DNA of 64,000 bases from an uncultured Alphaproteobacteria bacterium (GTDB taxonomy: Bacteria > Pseudomonadota > Alphaproteobacteria > HIMB59): positions 496,001 through 560,000 of the forward strand of contig CACMGP010000001.1 in the NCBI GenBank assembly GCA_902613185.1, written 5' to 3'. A program made the translations under genes and the position numbers. Of the stretch, positions 56,714-64,000 are shown piece after piece; positions within the stretch are counted from its first letter, which is position 1, and each line of letters begins with the position of its first letter. The notes under the pieces are model-generated. The model was not told the DNA's origin and ran no database searches. It saw only the letters and a program-made list of their open reading frames with translations.

Positions 56714-58786
56714 TCAAGCGATTGATAGTGGATCAATGTCAATATTTAGAAAACGCCTGTATTTTGGGGCTATTTTTGACATTAAGATATCTATTTTTTT
56801 TCTCAAAGCCTTATATGTCCTCTCTTTAAAATAAAAATTCTCATGAAAGTGCTTCATTTTATATGGAATCAATGAGGGGACAGGCCCTAAAATATCAAGT
56901 CTACTCTTTTTCGATATATCAAGAATTTCTTGGCAAGCCTCTCTTATAACTGAGACATTAGGGTGGATTAATTGAATTTGAACAATTTTGTAAAATGGAG
57001 GTAAATTGTTCTCTTCTCTTCTTTGAAGTTCTAATTTTATAAATTGATCTCTACTTTGGTTCTTAAGTGAATTGTATATCGAATGCTTAGGATTGTAAGT
57101 TTGAATTAAGACCTTACCCCTGTTACCCTCTCTACCAGATCTCCCTGCTACTTGTTGCAAAAGCTGGTATGTTTTTTCCATAGCTCTGAAATCAGGACTA
57201 TACAGACTTGAGTCTGCATCAATAATATTTACTAATTTTAAATTTGGAAAATGAAAAGACTTCCCTATTATTTGTGAGCCAATCAATAGACTAGTATTTA
57301 AATTAAATATATTTTCAATGATTTCTTTTTTATTTTTTTTTGTTTTTAATGTGTCACTCGAAAATAATTGATTTGAGTATCCTGGAAAAAGACGTGTAAC
57401 TTCCTCTTGAAGTCTTTCTAACCCTATACCAATTGATATAAATTTATCAGATGAACACATCTTACATATTTGGTCAGGCTCAAAATAATTTGAACAATGA
57501 TGACAAATGAGTCTATCAATTTTTTTGTGATAAACTAAATTTGCTGCACAATTTTGACACTGTATTGGTGTATGACAACTTGCACATATTTTGGATGGGG
57601 CATAACCACGTCTATTGAGAAAAAATAAAACTTGTCCTTTTTGTTTTAGGACCCTATTTGTTTCATCAAATACTTGTTTTGATATCCAAGCCCTAGAGCT
57701 AGGTTTTGATTGATTCATGTCAACAATTTCAACTGATGGTAGTTGAGTTTTATGAAATTGATTGGAAAGATGATGAATATGAAATTTTCGCTTATTAGAA
57801 TTATGAAGACTCTCTAATGATGGAGATGCGCTTATTAAAAGACATAAAGCCTTTGAACATTTTGCTTTATATATAGCCATATCTCTTGCTTGATATTTTG
57901 GGCCCTCTTCTTGTTTATAAGATGAGTCGTGCTCTTCATCGCATATAATTAATTTTAAATTCTTGAAAGGAAGCAAAACCGATGACCTTGCTCCAACTAA
58001 AACGCATGGTTCACCCGATAGAAGAGATCTGATTATTCTAGCTTTTTGAATTTTTGATTGTTTAGAGTGCCAAATAAAGGGCCTACAACCAAAATATTTA
58101 AAAAATCTTTTAGACCATTCTTCAGTTAAAGCTATCTCTGGTAAAAGTATTAAAGATTGATTTCCCCTTACTAAATTTGACTCAACAGCTTTTAAATACA
58201 ACTCTGTTTTACCCGAACCTGTAACACCATCTATAAGGTGAACTTGAAAATCATTATGATTATTAATTTGAAGTGATTTAAAAATATTTTCTTGATCAGG
58301 GTTTAAAGAAATTTTTTGCGCCATGCCATCAAAAATAAAACTATCTTTAGTTTGGGAAATTTTTTTTTCTTCTAATAATTTCAGCCAATCTTTTTTTGAT
58401 AGATTGTATTTATCAATGAGATTTTTTTGAGTTTCATAAATTTCATTTTCAAAAAGATAATAATTTTTTAATTGTGTATTAGGAAATTGTTGTATTGCCA
58501 TCTTCAAAACCATACCTAAATCTATGAAGCAATGTAGTGACACATACTTGTAAAAATCAATATTTTCTTTGCAAACAGCAAATTGATAATAATTACTTAT
58601 TGAAAGTACTTTTTTGAGATCAAATTTTAAATCTTTAATGTTTGTTTGAGATATAATGACTCCTGCTGATTTTCTTTTTCTTAAATGGATTTCAACGATA
58701 GAGCCTACCTCAATAGAATGTGAGTATTTATAAGTCAGGCTCTCATTTATTTGCCCTATCGGCATAACTTGGTAGTAATAATCCAT
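56714..58786 (-). CDS. priA: Primosomal protein N' (replication restart helicase)
   Basis: Restarts stalled replication forks. The 690-residue protein has a DNA-binding N-terminal domain, Walker A LIDGVTGSGKTELYLKAVE near residue 188, DEEH box ICDEEHDSSYKQ, and the zinc region with eight cysteines (CASCHTPIQCQNC ... CHHC ... CKMC) near 400-445. Motif VI is QVAGRSGREG. It lies just above atpH on the same strand, a common alphaproteobacterial order, and diverges from xerC. Confidence 0.96.
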   Translation of the reverse strand: MDYYYQVMPIGQINESLTYKYSHSIEVGSIVEIHLRKRKSAGVIISQTNIKDLKFDLKKVLSISNYYQFAVCKENIDFYKYVSLHCFIDLGMVLKMAIQQFPNTQLKNYYLFENEIYETQKNLIDKYNLSKKDWLKLLEEKKISQTKDSFIFDGMAQKISLNPDQENIFKSLQINNHNDFQVHLIDGVTGSGKTELYLKAVESNLVRGNQSLILLPEIALTEEWSKRFFKYFGCRPFIWHSKQSKIQKARIIRSLLSGEPCVLVGARSSVLLPFKNLKLIICDEEHDSSYKQEEGPKYQARDMAIYKAKCSKALCLLISASPSLESLHNSNKRKFHIHHLSNQFHKTQLPSVEIVDMNQSKPSSRAWISKQVFDETNRVLKQKGQVLFFLNRRGYAPSKICASCHTPIQCQNCAANLVYHKKIDRLICHHCSNYFEPDQICKMCSSDKFISIGIGLERLQEEVTRLFPGYSNQLFSSDTLKTKKNKKEIIENIFNLNTSLLIGSQIIGKSFHFPNLKLVNIIDADSSLYSPDFRAMEKTYQLLQQVAGRSGREGNRGKVLIQTYNPKHSIYNSLKNQSRDQFIKLELQRREENNLPPFYKIVQIQLIHPNVSVIREACQEILDISKKSRLDILGPVPSLIPYKMKHFHENFYFKERTYKALRKKIDILMSKIAPKYRRFLNIDIDPLSIA

Positions 58787-58820
58787 TTTAAATTTTGATT
58801 CTAATTTATAATATAATGTA

Positions 58821-59801
58821 ATGAATTTTATTGAACTGTTAGAACAGTTAAAAATAGATAAATCCTCAATACAAGACTTTGATAAATGGGCTAGTTATTT
58901 AAAAGACATAAAAGGCCACTCGAAAAATACATATAGATCATACTGCTTTGATGTATGTGATTTTTTAATTTTCTTTAAATTCTATAATGGAAATTCCGTA
59001 TCTTTATCAAATGTAAAAGATTTAAATTTGCAGACATTTAGGGCTTGGTTGGCAGATCTCAGTGAGAATAGAAAATATAAAAATATTTATAAAAAACCAT
59101 TATCAGCAAGATCAAGGAGAAGAGCGATTAGTTCTATTAAAAATTTTTTTAAGTATTCATCTCTAAATAATGATTTATATAAAGTTGCTTATAGCGAGGT
59201 TCAATTATTAAAAAATCCAAAAATTCCAAGAACCCTTCCTAAACCTATAGCAGAGGGAGATATTGAGCTTTTAATTGAAGAATTAAAAAAAATATCAAAA
59301 AAAAGCTGGGTTCAAAAAAGAAATATAGCTCTGCTTTATCTTTTGTACGGATGTGGGCTACGAATTAATGAGGCCCTATCTATTACTAAAAACCATTTAA
59401 TTGATAAAAATTCTCTTACTATCTTAGGCAAAGGTAATAAAGAGAGATTAGTACCAGTTCTTGATATTGTAGCTAGCTCATTAGAAAATTATCTAAAAGA
59501 AATACCATATGATTTGCCAAGCGATGTTTCGATATTTGTGGGAGATAGAGGTAATCCGCTTAAAGCCTCGGCTTTCCAAAGAGATTTGAAGAATGCCAGA
59601 GTTAATTTGGGGCTACCAAAAACTGCAACACCTCACTCATTAAGACATAGTTTTGCAACTCACCTATTAAAAAATGGTGGGGATTTAAGAATAATTCAAG
59701 AATTATTAGGACATAGTTCGTTATCTACAACTCAAATATACACTGAAGTTGATGACATAAGTTTAGAAAAAACTTATAAAGAAAAAAACCCTAGTAAGTA
59801 A
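58821..59801 (+). CDS. xerC: Tyrosine recombinase, XerC-type
   Basis: Resolves chromosome dimers at dif with XerD. The 326-residue protein has an N-terminal SAM-like core-binding domain (FDKWASYLKDIKGHSKNTYRSYCFDV) and a catalytic domain with all six residues: R in YGCGLRINEAL, K in GKGNKERLVP, HxxR in PHSLRHSFATHLL, H in LLGHSSLS and the nucleophile Y in TTQIYTEV. Position beside priA is usual in alphaproteobacteria and argues for a housekeeping XerC rather than an integrase; no attachment site is seen. Confidence 0.92.
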   Translation: MNFIELLEQLKIDKSSIQDFDKWASYLKDIKGHSKNTYRSYCFDVCDFLIFFKFYNGNSVSLSNVKDLNLQTFRAWLADLSENRKYKNIYKKPLSARSRRRAISSIKNFFKYSSLNNDLYKVAYSEVQLLKNPKIPRTLPKPIAEGDIELLIEELKKISKKSWVQKRNIALLYLLYGCGLRINEALSITKNHLIDKNSLTILGKGNKERLVPVLDIVASSLENYLKEIPYDLPSDVSIFVGDRGNPLKASAFQRDLKNARVNLGLPKTATPHSLRHSFATHLLKNGGDLRIIQELLGHSSLSTTQIYTEVDDISLEKTYKEKNPSK

Positions 59802-59803
59802 AT

Positions 59804-60568
59804 TTAGATTTTACCTCTAACTATAAAATGAGGATTGATTATATCTTTCTTTGAATACTTCAACCTATTACCTTTTAGGTCTTTTACAGTACCACCTGCT
59901 CCCTCTACTACCGCTTGTGCTGCTGCAGTATCCCATTCAGAGGTAGGTCCCAGCCTAGGATATAAATCTGCCAAACCCTCTGCTATCATACAAAACTTTA
60001 AAGAACTACCGGCTTGTAGAGTATTAAAATTATTAAACTGAGATAAATAAGTTTTAGTCTCATTATTAAGATGACTTCTGCTCGTAACAATCTTTAATTT
60101 ATCGAATGGTGATTGCACAGAAATAGATTTGATATTGTCATTTAATAACTTGTATGATCCTTTGTTAAGACCCCCAAAAAATAATGTCTTATCTTTTGGA
60201 ATGTAAACAAAACCTTGGGTGGGATAATTGTTATTAATCAAAGCAATATTAATTGTAAATTCACCATTCTTATTGATAAATTCTTTAGTTCCATCCAAAG
60301 GATCAACTAACCAGTATTTTGGCTCATCAGTGTACTTTTGCTCACCCTCCTCTGAGATTATGGGGTAAGCTGAAATAGATGATAATAAATCAGAAATGTG
60401 TTCATGTGATGCTAAATCAGCTTCTGTAAATGGACTTTTATCATTTTTAAATTCAATACTTTGATCATAGTTATCATAAATATTTAGAATTTTTTGGGAA
60501 CATAACTCAAGATTTTCACTGATTTCATTGAAAAACTCAAATTGTCGTATTATGTTATTATTTGTCAT
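59804..60568 (-). CDS. cysQ: 3'(2'),5'-bisphosphate nucleotidase
   Basis: Hydrolyses PAP, the by-product of PAPS use, to AMP. The 254-residue inositol-phosphatase-family protein has SEEGEQ near residue 75, the metal motif WLVDPLDGTKEFINKNGEFTINIAL and the late GPTSEWDTAAAQAVVEGAGG. It diverges from cysD with an 82-base gap and so is encoded next to the enzymes that make PAPS. It converges on xerC with a 2-base gap. Confidence 0.93.
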   Translation of the reverse strand: MTNNNIIRQFEFFNEISENLELCSQKILNIYDNYDQSIEFKNDKSPFTEADLASHEHISDLLSSISAYPIISEEGEQKYTDEPKYWLVDPLDGTKEFINKNGEFTINIALINNNYPTQGFVYIPKDKTLFFGGLNKGSYKLLNDNIKSISVQSPFDKLKIVTSRSHLNNETKTYLSQFNNFNTLQAGSSLKFCMIAEGLADLYPRLGPTSEWDTAAAQAVVEGAGGTVKDLKGNRLKYSKKDIINPHFIVRGKI

Positions 60569-60650
60569 TTTTTTAAAATTTTACTTTTTTTTATATACAT
60601 TTAGATTATTTTTTGTATTTTTCCAATAATACGACAAATGGTCAATTATA

Positions 60651-62123
60651 ATGAATCATACTTTATTTTTTAAAATTAACCCATCAATAAAATTTCCTGC
60701 TTGGGATAGCGATAGTCATTATAAATTCCTTTTTAGTAAAAATTTATTTAAAACAAAAAGATCTTATGAAAGGTGGTTGGAAAAAATATCAATTTTTCCA
60801 GAGAATTTAAATATAGAAAGCATTTTAAACATACATGCAGGTGATATAAACAAATTAATTTATGAAGATTCTATAAAAAAATTTGAAAAACAAAGATCAC
60901 TTATTTTGTTCATTCAATACGTTGAGGTGAACAATAATAAATTTTTATTTGCAAATGATAGACGTAATGGAAGACTATGGGTCAAAGTTAAATCAAATAA
61001 AATAAAAGATATCTCTGAGAGTTTAAAATATTTCTCAAAATTAAGAAAAAAAAATATTATTATTTTTCCAGATGCTTATCTTCTTAAAATTTTTCTCGAT
61101 CAAAAAATTGATGAAAATCAAATTAACAATAAATCAAAATTCTCAATTCATTTTCCTGAGTATTTATTTTATATTAATAATCTCAAAATTAATGATACGA
61201 AACTAATCAATAAATTTAATTTAACTTCAAACAGTTATCTGTCAGATCTAGAAGCGGAAAGTATTCATATTATCAGAGAAGTAGTTAGTGAAACAAAAAA
61301 TCCTGTCATGCTTTACTCAATAGGAAAAGATAGTTCAGTGATGTTAAGGCTTGCTCAAAAAGCTTTTTACCCTAGTCTTCCCCCATTTCCTCTACTACAT
61401 GTTGATACTCGATGGAAGTTCCGAGAAATGTATTTGTTTAGAAATTGGGTAGAAAAAAATAGTGGTATGAAGTTAATAACACATATCAATCCTGATGGTA
61501 TTAAATCAAATATTAATCCCTTTGATCATGGGTCTGCTCTACACACTGATATAATGAAAACTCAGAGTCTAAAACAAGCCTTGGACAAGTATAAATACGA
61601 TGCTGCTTTTGGTGGAGCAAGAAGAGATGAAGAGAAATCAAGAGCTAAAGAAAGGGTTATTTCATTCCGAAACCCCTCTCATCAATGGGATCCCAAAAAT
61701 CAGCGTCCAGAGCTTTGGTCTATATATAACTCTAAAGTCAATAAGGGTGAAAGCTCAAGGGTTTTTCCATTATCTAATTGGACAGAATTAGATATTTGGC
61801 AATATATATACCAAGAACAAATACCGATAGTTCCTTTATATTTTGCAAAAGTTAGACCTGTAGTCGTGAGAGATGGAATGATTATTATGGTCGATGATGA
61901 TCGATTTAATATTCAATCTAAAGAGAAAATTGAATTAAAAAGTATTAGGTTCAGAACACTTGGTTGTTATCCCTTAACTGGTGCTATTGAATCAAATGCA
62001 AATTCACTTGAAGACATTGTTCTTGAACTTCTTCAATCCAAAACATCTGAAAGACAAGGAAGAGCTATCGATACAGATTCAAGTAGCTCTATGGAAATCA
62101 AAAAAATTGATGGTTATTTTTAA
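60651..62123 (+). CDS. cysD: Sulfate adenylyltransferase subunit 2 with a 196-residue N-terminal extension
   Basis: With CysN makes adenylylsulfate from sulfate and ATP. Residues 197-490 form a full Cys[34 protein letters not shown] (PP-loop SIGKDSS at 223-229), [48 protein letters not shown] and [16 protein letters not shown]. One change is HVDTR where relatives have HVDTG. The first 196 residues match nothing I know; they are charged and aromatic-rich, with a central [13 protein letters not shown] and no signal peptide or membrane helix. No Met lies near the domain boundary, so the extension appears to be translated. cysNC starts at the next base. Confidence 0.9.
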   Translation: MNHTLFFKINPSIKFPAWDSDSHYKFLFSKNLFKTKRSYERWLEKISIFPENLNIESILNIHAGDINKLIYEDSIKKFEKQRSLILFIQYVEVNNNKFLFANDRRNGRLWVKVKSNKIKDISESLKYFSKLRKKNIIIFPDAYLLKIFLDQKIDENQINNKSKFSIHFPEYLFYINNLKINDTKLINKFNLTSNSYLSDLEAESIHIIREVVSETKNPVMLYSIGKDSSVMLRLAQKAFYPSLPPFPLLHVDTRWKFREMYLFRNWVEKNSGMKLITHINPDGIKSNINPFDHGSALHTDIMKTQSLKQALDKYKYDAAFGGARRDEEKSRAKERVISFRNPSHQWDPKNQRPELWSIYNSKVNKGESSRVFPLSNWTELDIWQYIYQEQIPIVPLYFAKVRPVVVRDGMIIMVDDDRFNIQSKEKIELKSIRFRTLGCYPLTGAIESNANSLEDIVLELLQSKTSERQGRAIDTDSSSSMEIKKIDGYF

Positions 62124-63989
62124 ATGTATAAAGCCAGTACAATTAGCAGATACTTAAAAAGTCAAGCTTCCCTTAATCTATTAAGGTTTATTACTTGTGG
62201 ATCTGTTGATGATGGTAAAAGTACATTAATTGGAAGGATGCTTTATGAATCTCAAATGATATTTGATGATCAAGTTGCTTCGTTAAAAAACGACTCAAAA
62301 AAATATGGAACACAAGGTGAGAATATAGATTTTGCATTACTGGTCGATGGTTTATCAGCTGAGAGAGAACAAGGTATTACTATAGATGTTGCATATCGAT
62401 TTTTTTCGAGTAGCAAAAGAAAGTTTATTGTAGCAGATACACCAGGTCACGAGCAATATACTAGAAACATGGCGACTGGAGCCTCAACAGCTGAATTAGC
62501 TATTTTACTTGTTGATGCCCGTAATGGCATACTTACACAAACTAAGAGACATTCTTTTATTGTATCTCTTCTCGGAATTAAAAATATTGTCTTGGCAATA
62601 AATAAAATGGATTTAGTTAACTATGATAAAAATATTTACGAAAAAATAAGCTCTGAATACAAATTATTCTCAAAAAAATTAAATTTTGAAAATATTCAAA
62701 GTATTCCTATATCAGCACTTAAGGGAGATAATATTCACAAAAAATCTAAATACATGAAATGGTACAATGATAAAACCCTATTTGACTACTTAGAAACTAC
62801 TAAAACTAAAATACAAAGCTCAGACAGTTTTGTACTTCCTGTTCAAAATGTCAATAGACCTAATTTAAATTTCAGAGGATATTCAGGAACCATCGCTGAG
62901 GGAAAAATTAGAAAGGGTGATGAGTTAATTTCTCTTCCGTCAAATCAAAAAGTAAAAGTAAAAGATATTTTTGTAGGCGAAAGATCTCTTAAAACAGCTC
63001 ATTTAAAGCAAAGTATTACACTTACTATAGACAAAGAGATAGATACCTCCAGGGGCGATATACTCTGCTCAAAAAACTCCTCAGTTGATATGGCTGACCA
63101 ATTTAACATGAATGTTATTTGGATGTCAGAGGATAAGGGTTTTACTGGAAGAACTTATTTAGCGAAAATTCATAATATCTCAACCAGTATTAAAATTATG
63201 AACATAAAAAAAATATATGATGTAAATACGCTAGAGTTCACTGCTGGAAATGAACTACAACTTAATGATGTTGCAGAAATTTCAATCTCATTTAATAAAA
63301 CTGTTCCCTTTTCGACTTTTAAAGAAAATAAAATTTTGGGATCTTTAATAATTATTGATCCAATTAATAATCAAACTATTGGAATGGGAATGATAAACTT
63401 TTCTCTTCGTAGATCACAAAATATTCAACTTCAAAACTTAACCATCAATAAGAATTTAAGAGAGAAGATTAATGGTCATAAAGGTCAAGTGCTGTGGATG
63501 ACTGGCCTCTCGGGATCAGGAAAATCCACTATAGCTAATGAACTAGAAAAAATATTATATTCTCAAGGTAAAAAAACATACATTCTTGATGGGGACAATA
63601 TCCGACACGGATTAAATAAAGATTTAGGTTTTACAGACAAAGATAGAGTTGAAAATATAAGACGAGTTGCAGAGGTGGCAAAACTTATGTGTGACGCTGG
63701 ACTAATTGTGATCACTGCTTTTATATCACCGTTTAGATTAGAGAGAGAAATGGCTCGATCACTTTTTGAAAAGAATGATTTTAAAGAAATTTATATTTCA
63801 ACTCCTTTAAAAGTAGCTGAAAAAAGAGATCCTAAAGGTTTATATAAAAAGGCAAGACAGGGTAAAATACCAAATTTCACAGGCATAGACAGTATCTATG
63901 AAAAGCCTATCAATCCTGACTTAGAAATTGATACCTCTAAAGTTTCTTTACGTAAGGCTGTAAAAAAAATATTGAATATTATTAATTAA
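62124..63989 (+). CDS. cysNC: Bifunctional sulfate adenylyltransferase subunit 1/adenylylsulfate kinase
   Basis: The 621-residue fusion makes adenylylsulfate and phosphorylates it to PAPS. The N-terminal GTPase (about 1-430) has G1 [18 protein letters not shown] near residue 23, [31 protein letters not shown] and NKMDLVNY, followed by beta-barrel domains. The kinase domain begins near 450 with [58 protein letters not shown] and [13 protein letters not shown]. The fusion is the NodQ-type layout. The frame ends at 63989, and the last 11 bases of the window hold no feature. Confidence 0.95.
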   Translation: MYKASTISRYLKSQASLNLLRFITCGSVDDGKSTLIGRMLYESQMIFDDQVASLKNDSKKYGTQGENIDFALLVDGLSAEREQGITIDVAYRFFSSSKRKFIVADTPGHEQYTRNMATGASTAELAILLVDARNGILTQTKRHSFIVSLLGIKNIVLAINKMDLVNYDKNIYEKISSEYKLFSKKLNFENIQSIPISALKGDNIHKKSKYMKWYNDKTLFDYLETTKTKIQSSDSFVLPVQNVNRPNLNFRGYSGTIAEGKIRKGDELISLPSNQKVKVKDIFVGERSLKTAHLKQSITLTIDKEIDTSRGDILCSKNSSVDMADQFNMNVIWMSEDKGFTGRTYLAKIHNISTSIKIMNIKKIYDVNTLEFTAGNELQLNDVAEISISFNKTVPFSTFKENKILGSLIIIDPINNQTIGMGMINFSLRRSQNIQLQNLTINKNLREKINGHKGQVLWMTGLSGSGKSTIANELEKILYSQGKKTYILDGDNIRHGLNKDLGFTDKDRVENIRRVAEVAKLMCDAGLIVITAFISPFRLEREMARSLFEKNDFKEIYISTPLKVAEKRDPKGLYKKARQGKIPNFTGIDSIYEKPINPDLEIDTSKVSLRKAVKKILNIIN

Positions 63990-64000
63990 GTTGGATTTCC

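Noticed and set aside
58821-59801. Tyrosine recombinase as a sign of a mobile element or integron
   Set aside because: It sits beside priA in a housekeeping context, is a full-length XerC type, and no attachment repeats, tRNA or cargo genes flank it.

Overview
The window is a gene-dense, strongly AT-rich stretch (by eye about one third G+C, not computed) with very short intergenic gaps, many 1-8 nt start/stop overlaps and no rRNA, recognisable tRNA, insertion sequence, phage module or CRISPR array. Gene content and order point to a streamlined marine alphaproteobacterium of SAR11-like or HIMB59/AEGEAN-169-like habit (inference). The signs are a five-gene atpHAGDC cluster lacking the membrane F0 genes and lying beside priA and a XerC-type recombinase, an obgE-proB-proA-nadD-rsfS-ctpA-rppH run after rplU-rpmA, a DMSP demethylase, an Irr-like Fur protein and sulfate activation as cysD-cysNC.

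Layout. 1-8.2 kb: an MFS fragment, a tiny very basic ORF, msrB, bioY, transaldolase, a tyrosine phosphatase with a small Cys-rich partner, a candidate promoter plus hairpin RNA, sbcB, rfbA, a CBS protein, an SbmA/BacA-like protein and a GNAT. 8.3-18.5 kb: cysE, then a same-strand run closed by a clear terminator: proV, proX, proW (betaine-type ABC importer), a YeiH-family transporter, dmdA, an MFS transporter, a RidA protein, a TauD-like dioxygenase overlapping an HD-domain protein, and an exported glutathione peroxidase. 18.5-20.1 kb: glnK-amtB. 20.3-29.8 kb: a long minus-strand run (pncC, PIF1-like helicase, small membrane protein, alaX, EamA transporter, ABC exporter, photolyase/cryptochrome, choline-dehydrogenase-like GMC enzyme, SH3 protein, SOUL protein). 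30-34.7 kb: a 27-codon membrane peptide, omega-amino-acid aminotransferase, aquaporin and katG. 34.7-39.5 kb: a divergent TrpF-like gene and a compact folate operon pabB-pabA-pabC-folP-folB-folK. 39.5-44.6 kb: iron-binding protein, Fur/Irr-like regulator, and znuA divergent from znuC-znuB-zur with two Zur-like boxes between them. 44.7-51.9 kb: the rplU-to-rppH run. 51.9-59.8 kb: ATP synthase F1 genes, priA, xerC. 59.8-64 kb: cysQ, a CysD with a large unexplained N-terminal extension, and cysNC.

How the genes work together. The most notable section is 9-18 kb. An importer for quaternary-ammonium or sulfonium osmolytes, DMSP demethylase and a dioxygenase/HD-oxygenase pair resembling TmpA/TmpB (2-trimethylaminoethylphosphonate to glycine betaine plus phosphate) together suggest uptake and breakdown of methylated osmolytes for carbon, sulfur, nitrogen and possibly phosphorus. 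The TmpAB assignment is inference: the HD protein has the full ligand set of mixed-valent diiron HD oxygenases, and the dioxygenase lacks the zinc cysteines of classic gamma-butyrobetaine hydroxylase. The rest is mostly core metabolism, metal homeostasis and oxidative or light-stress functions suited to surface seawater.
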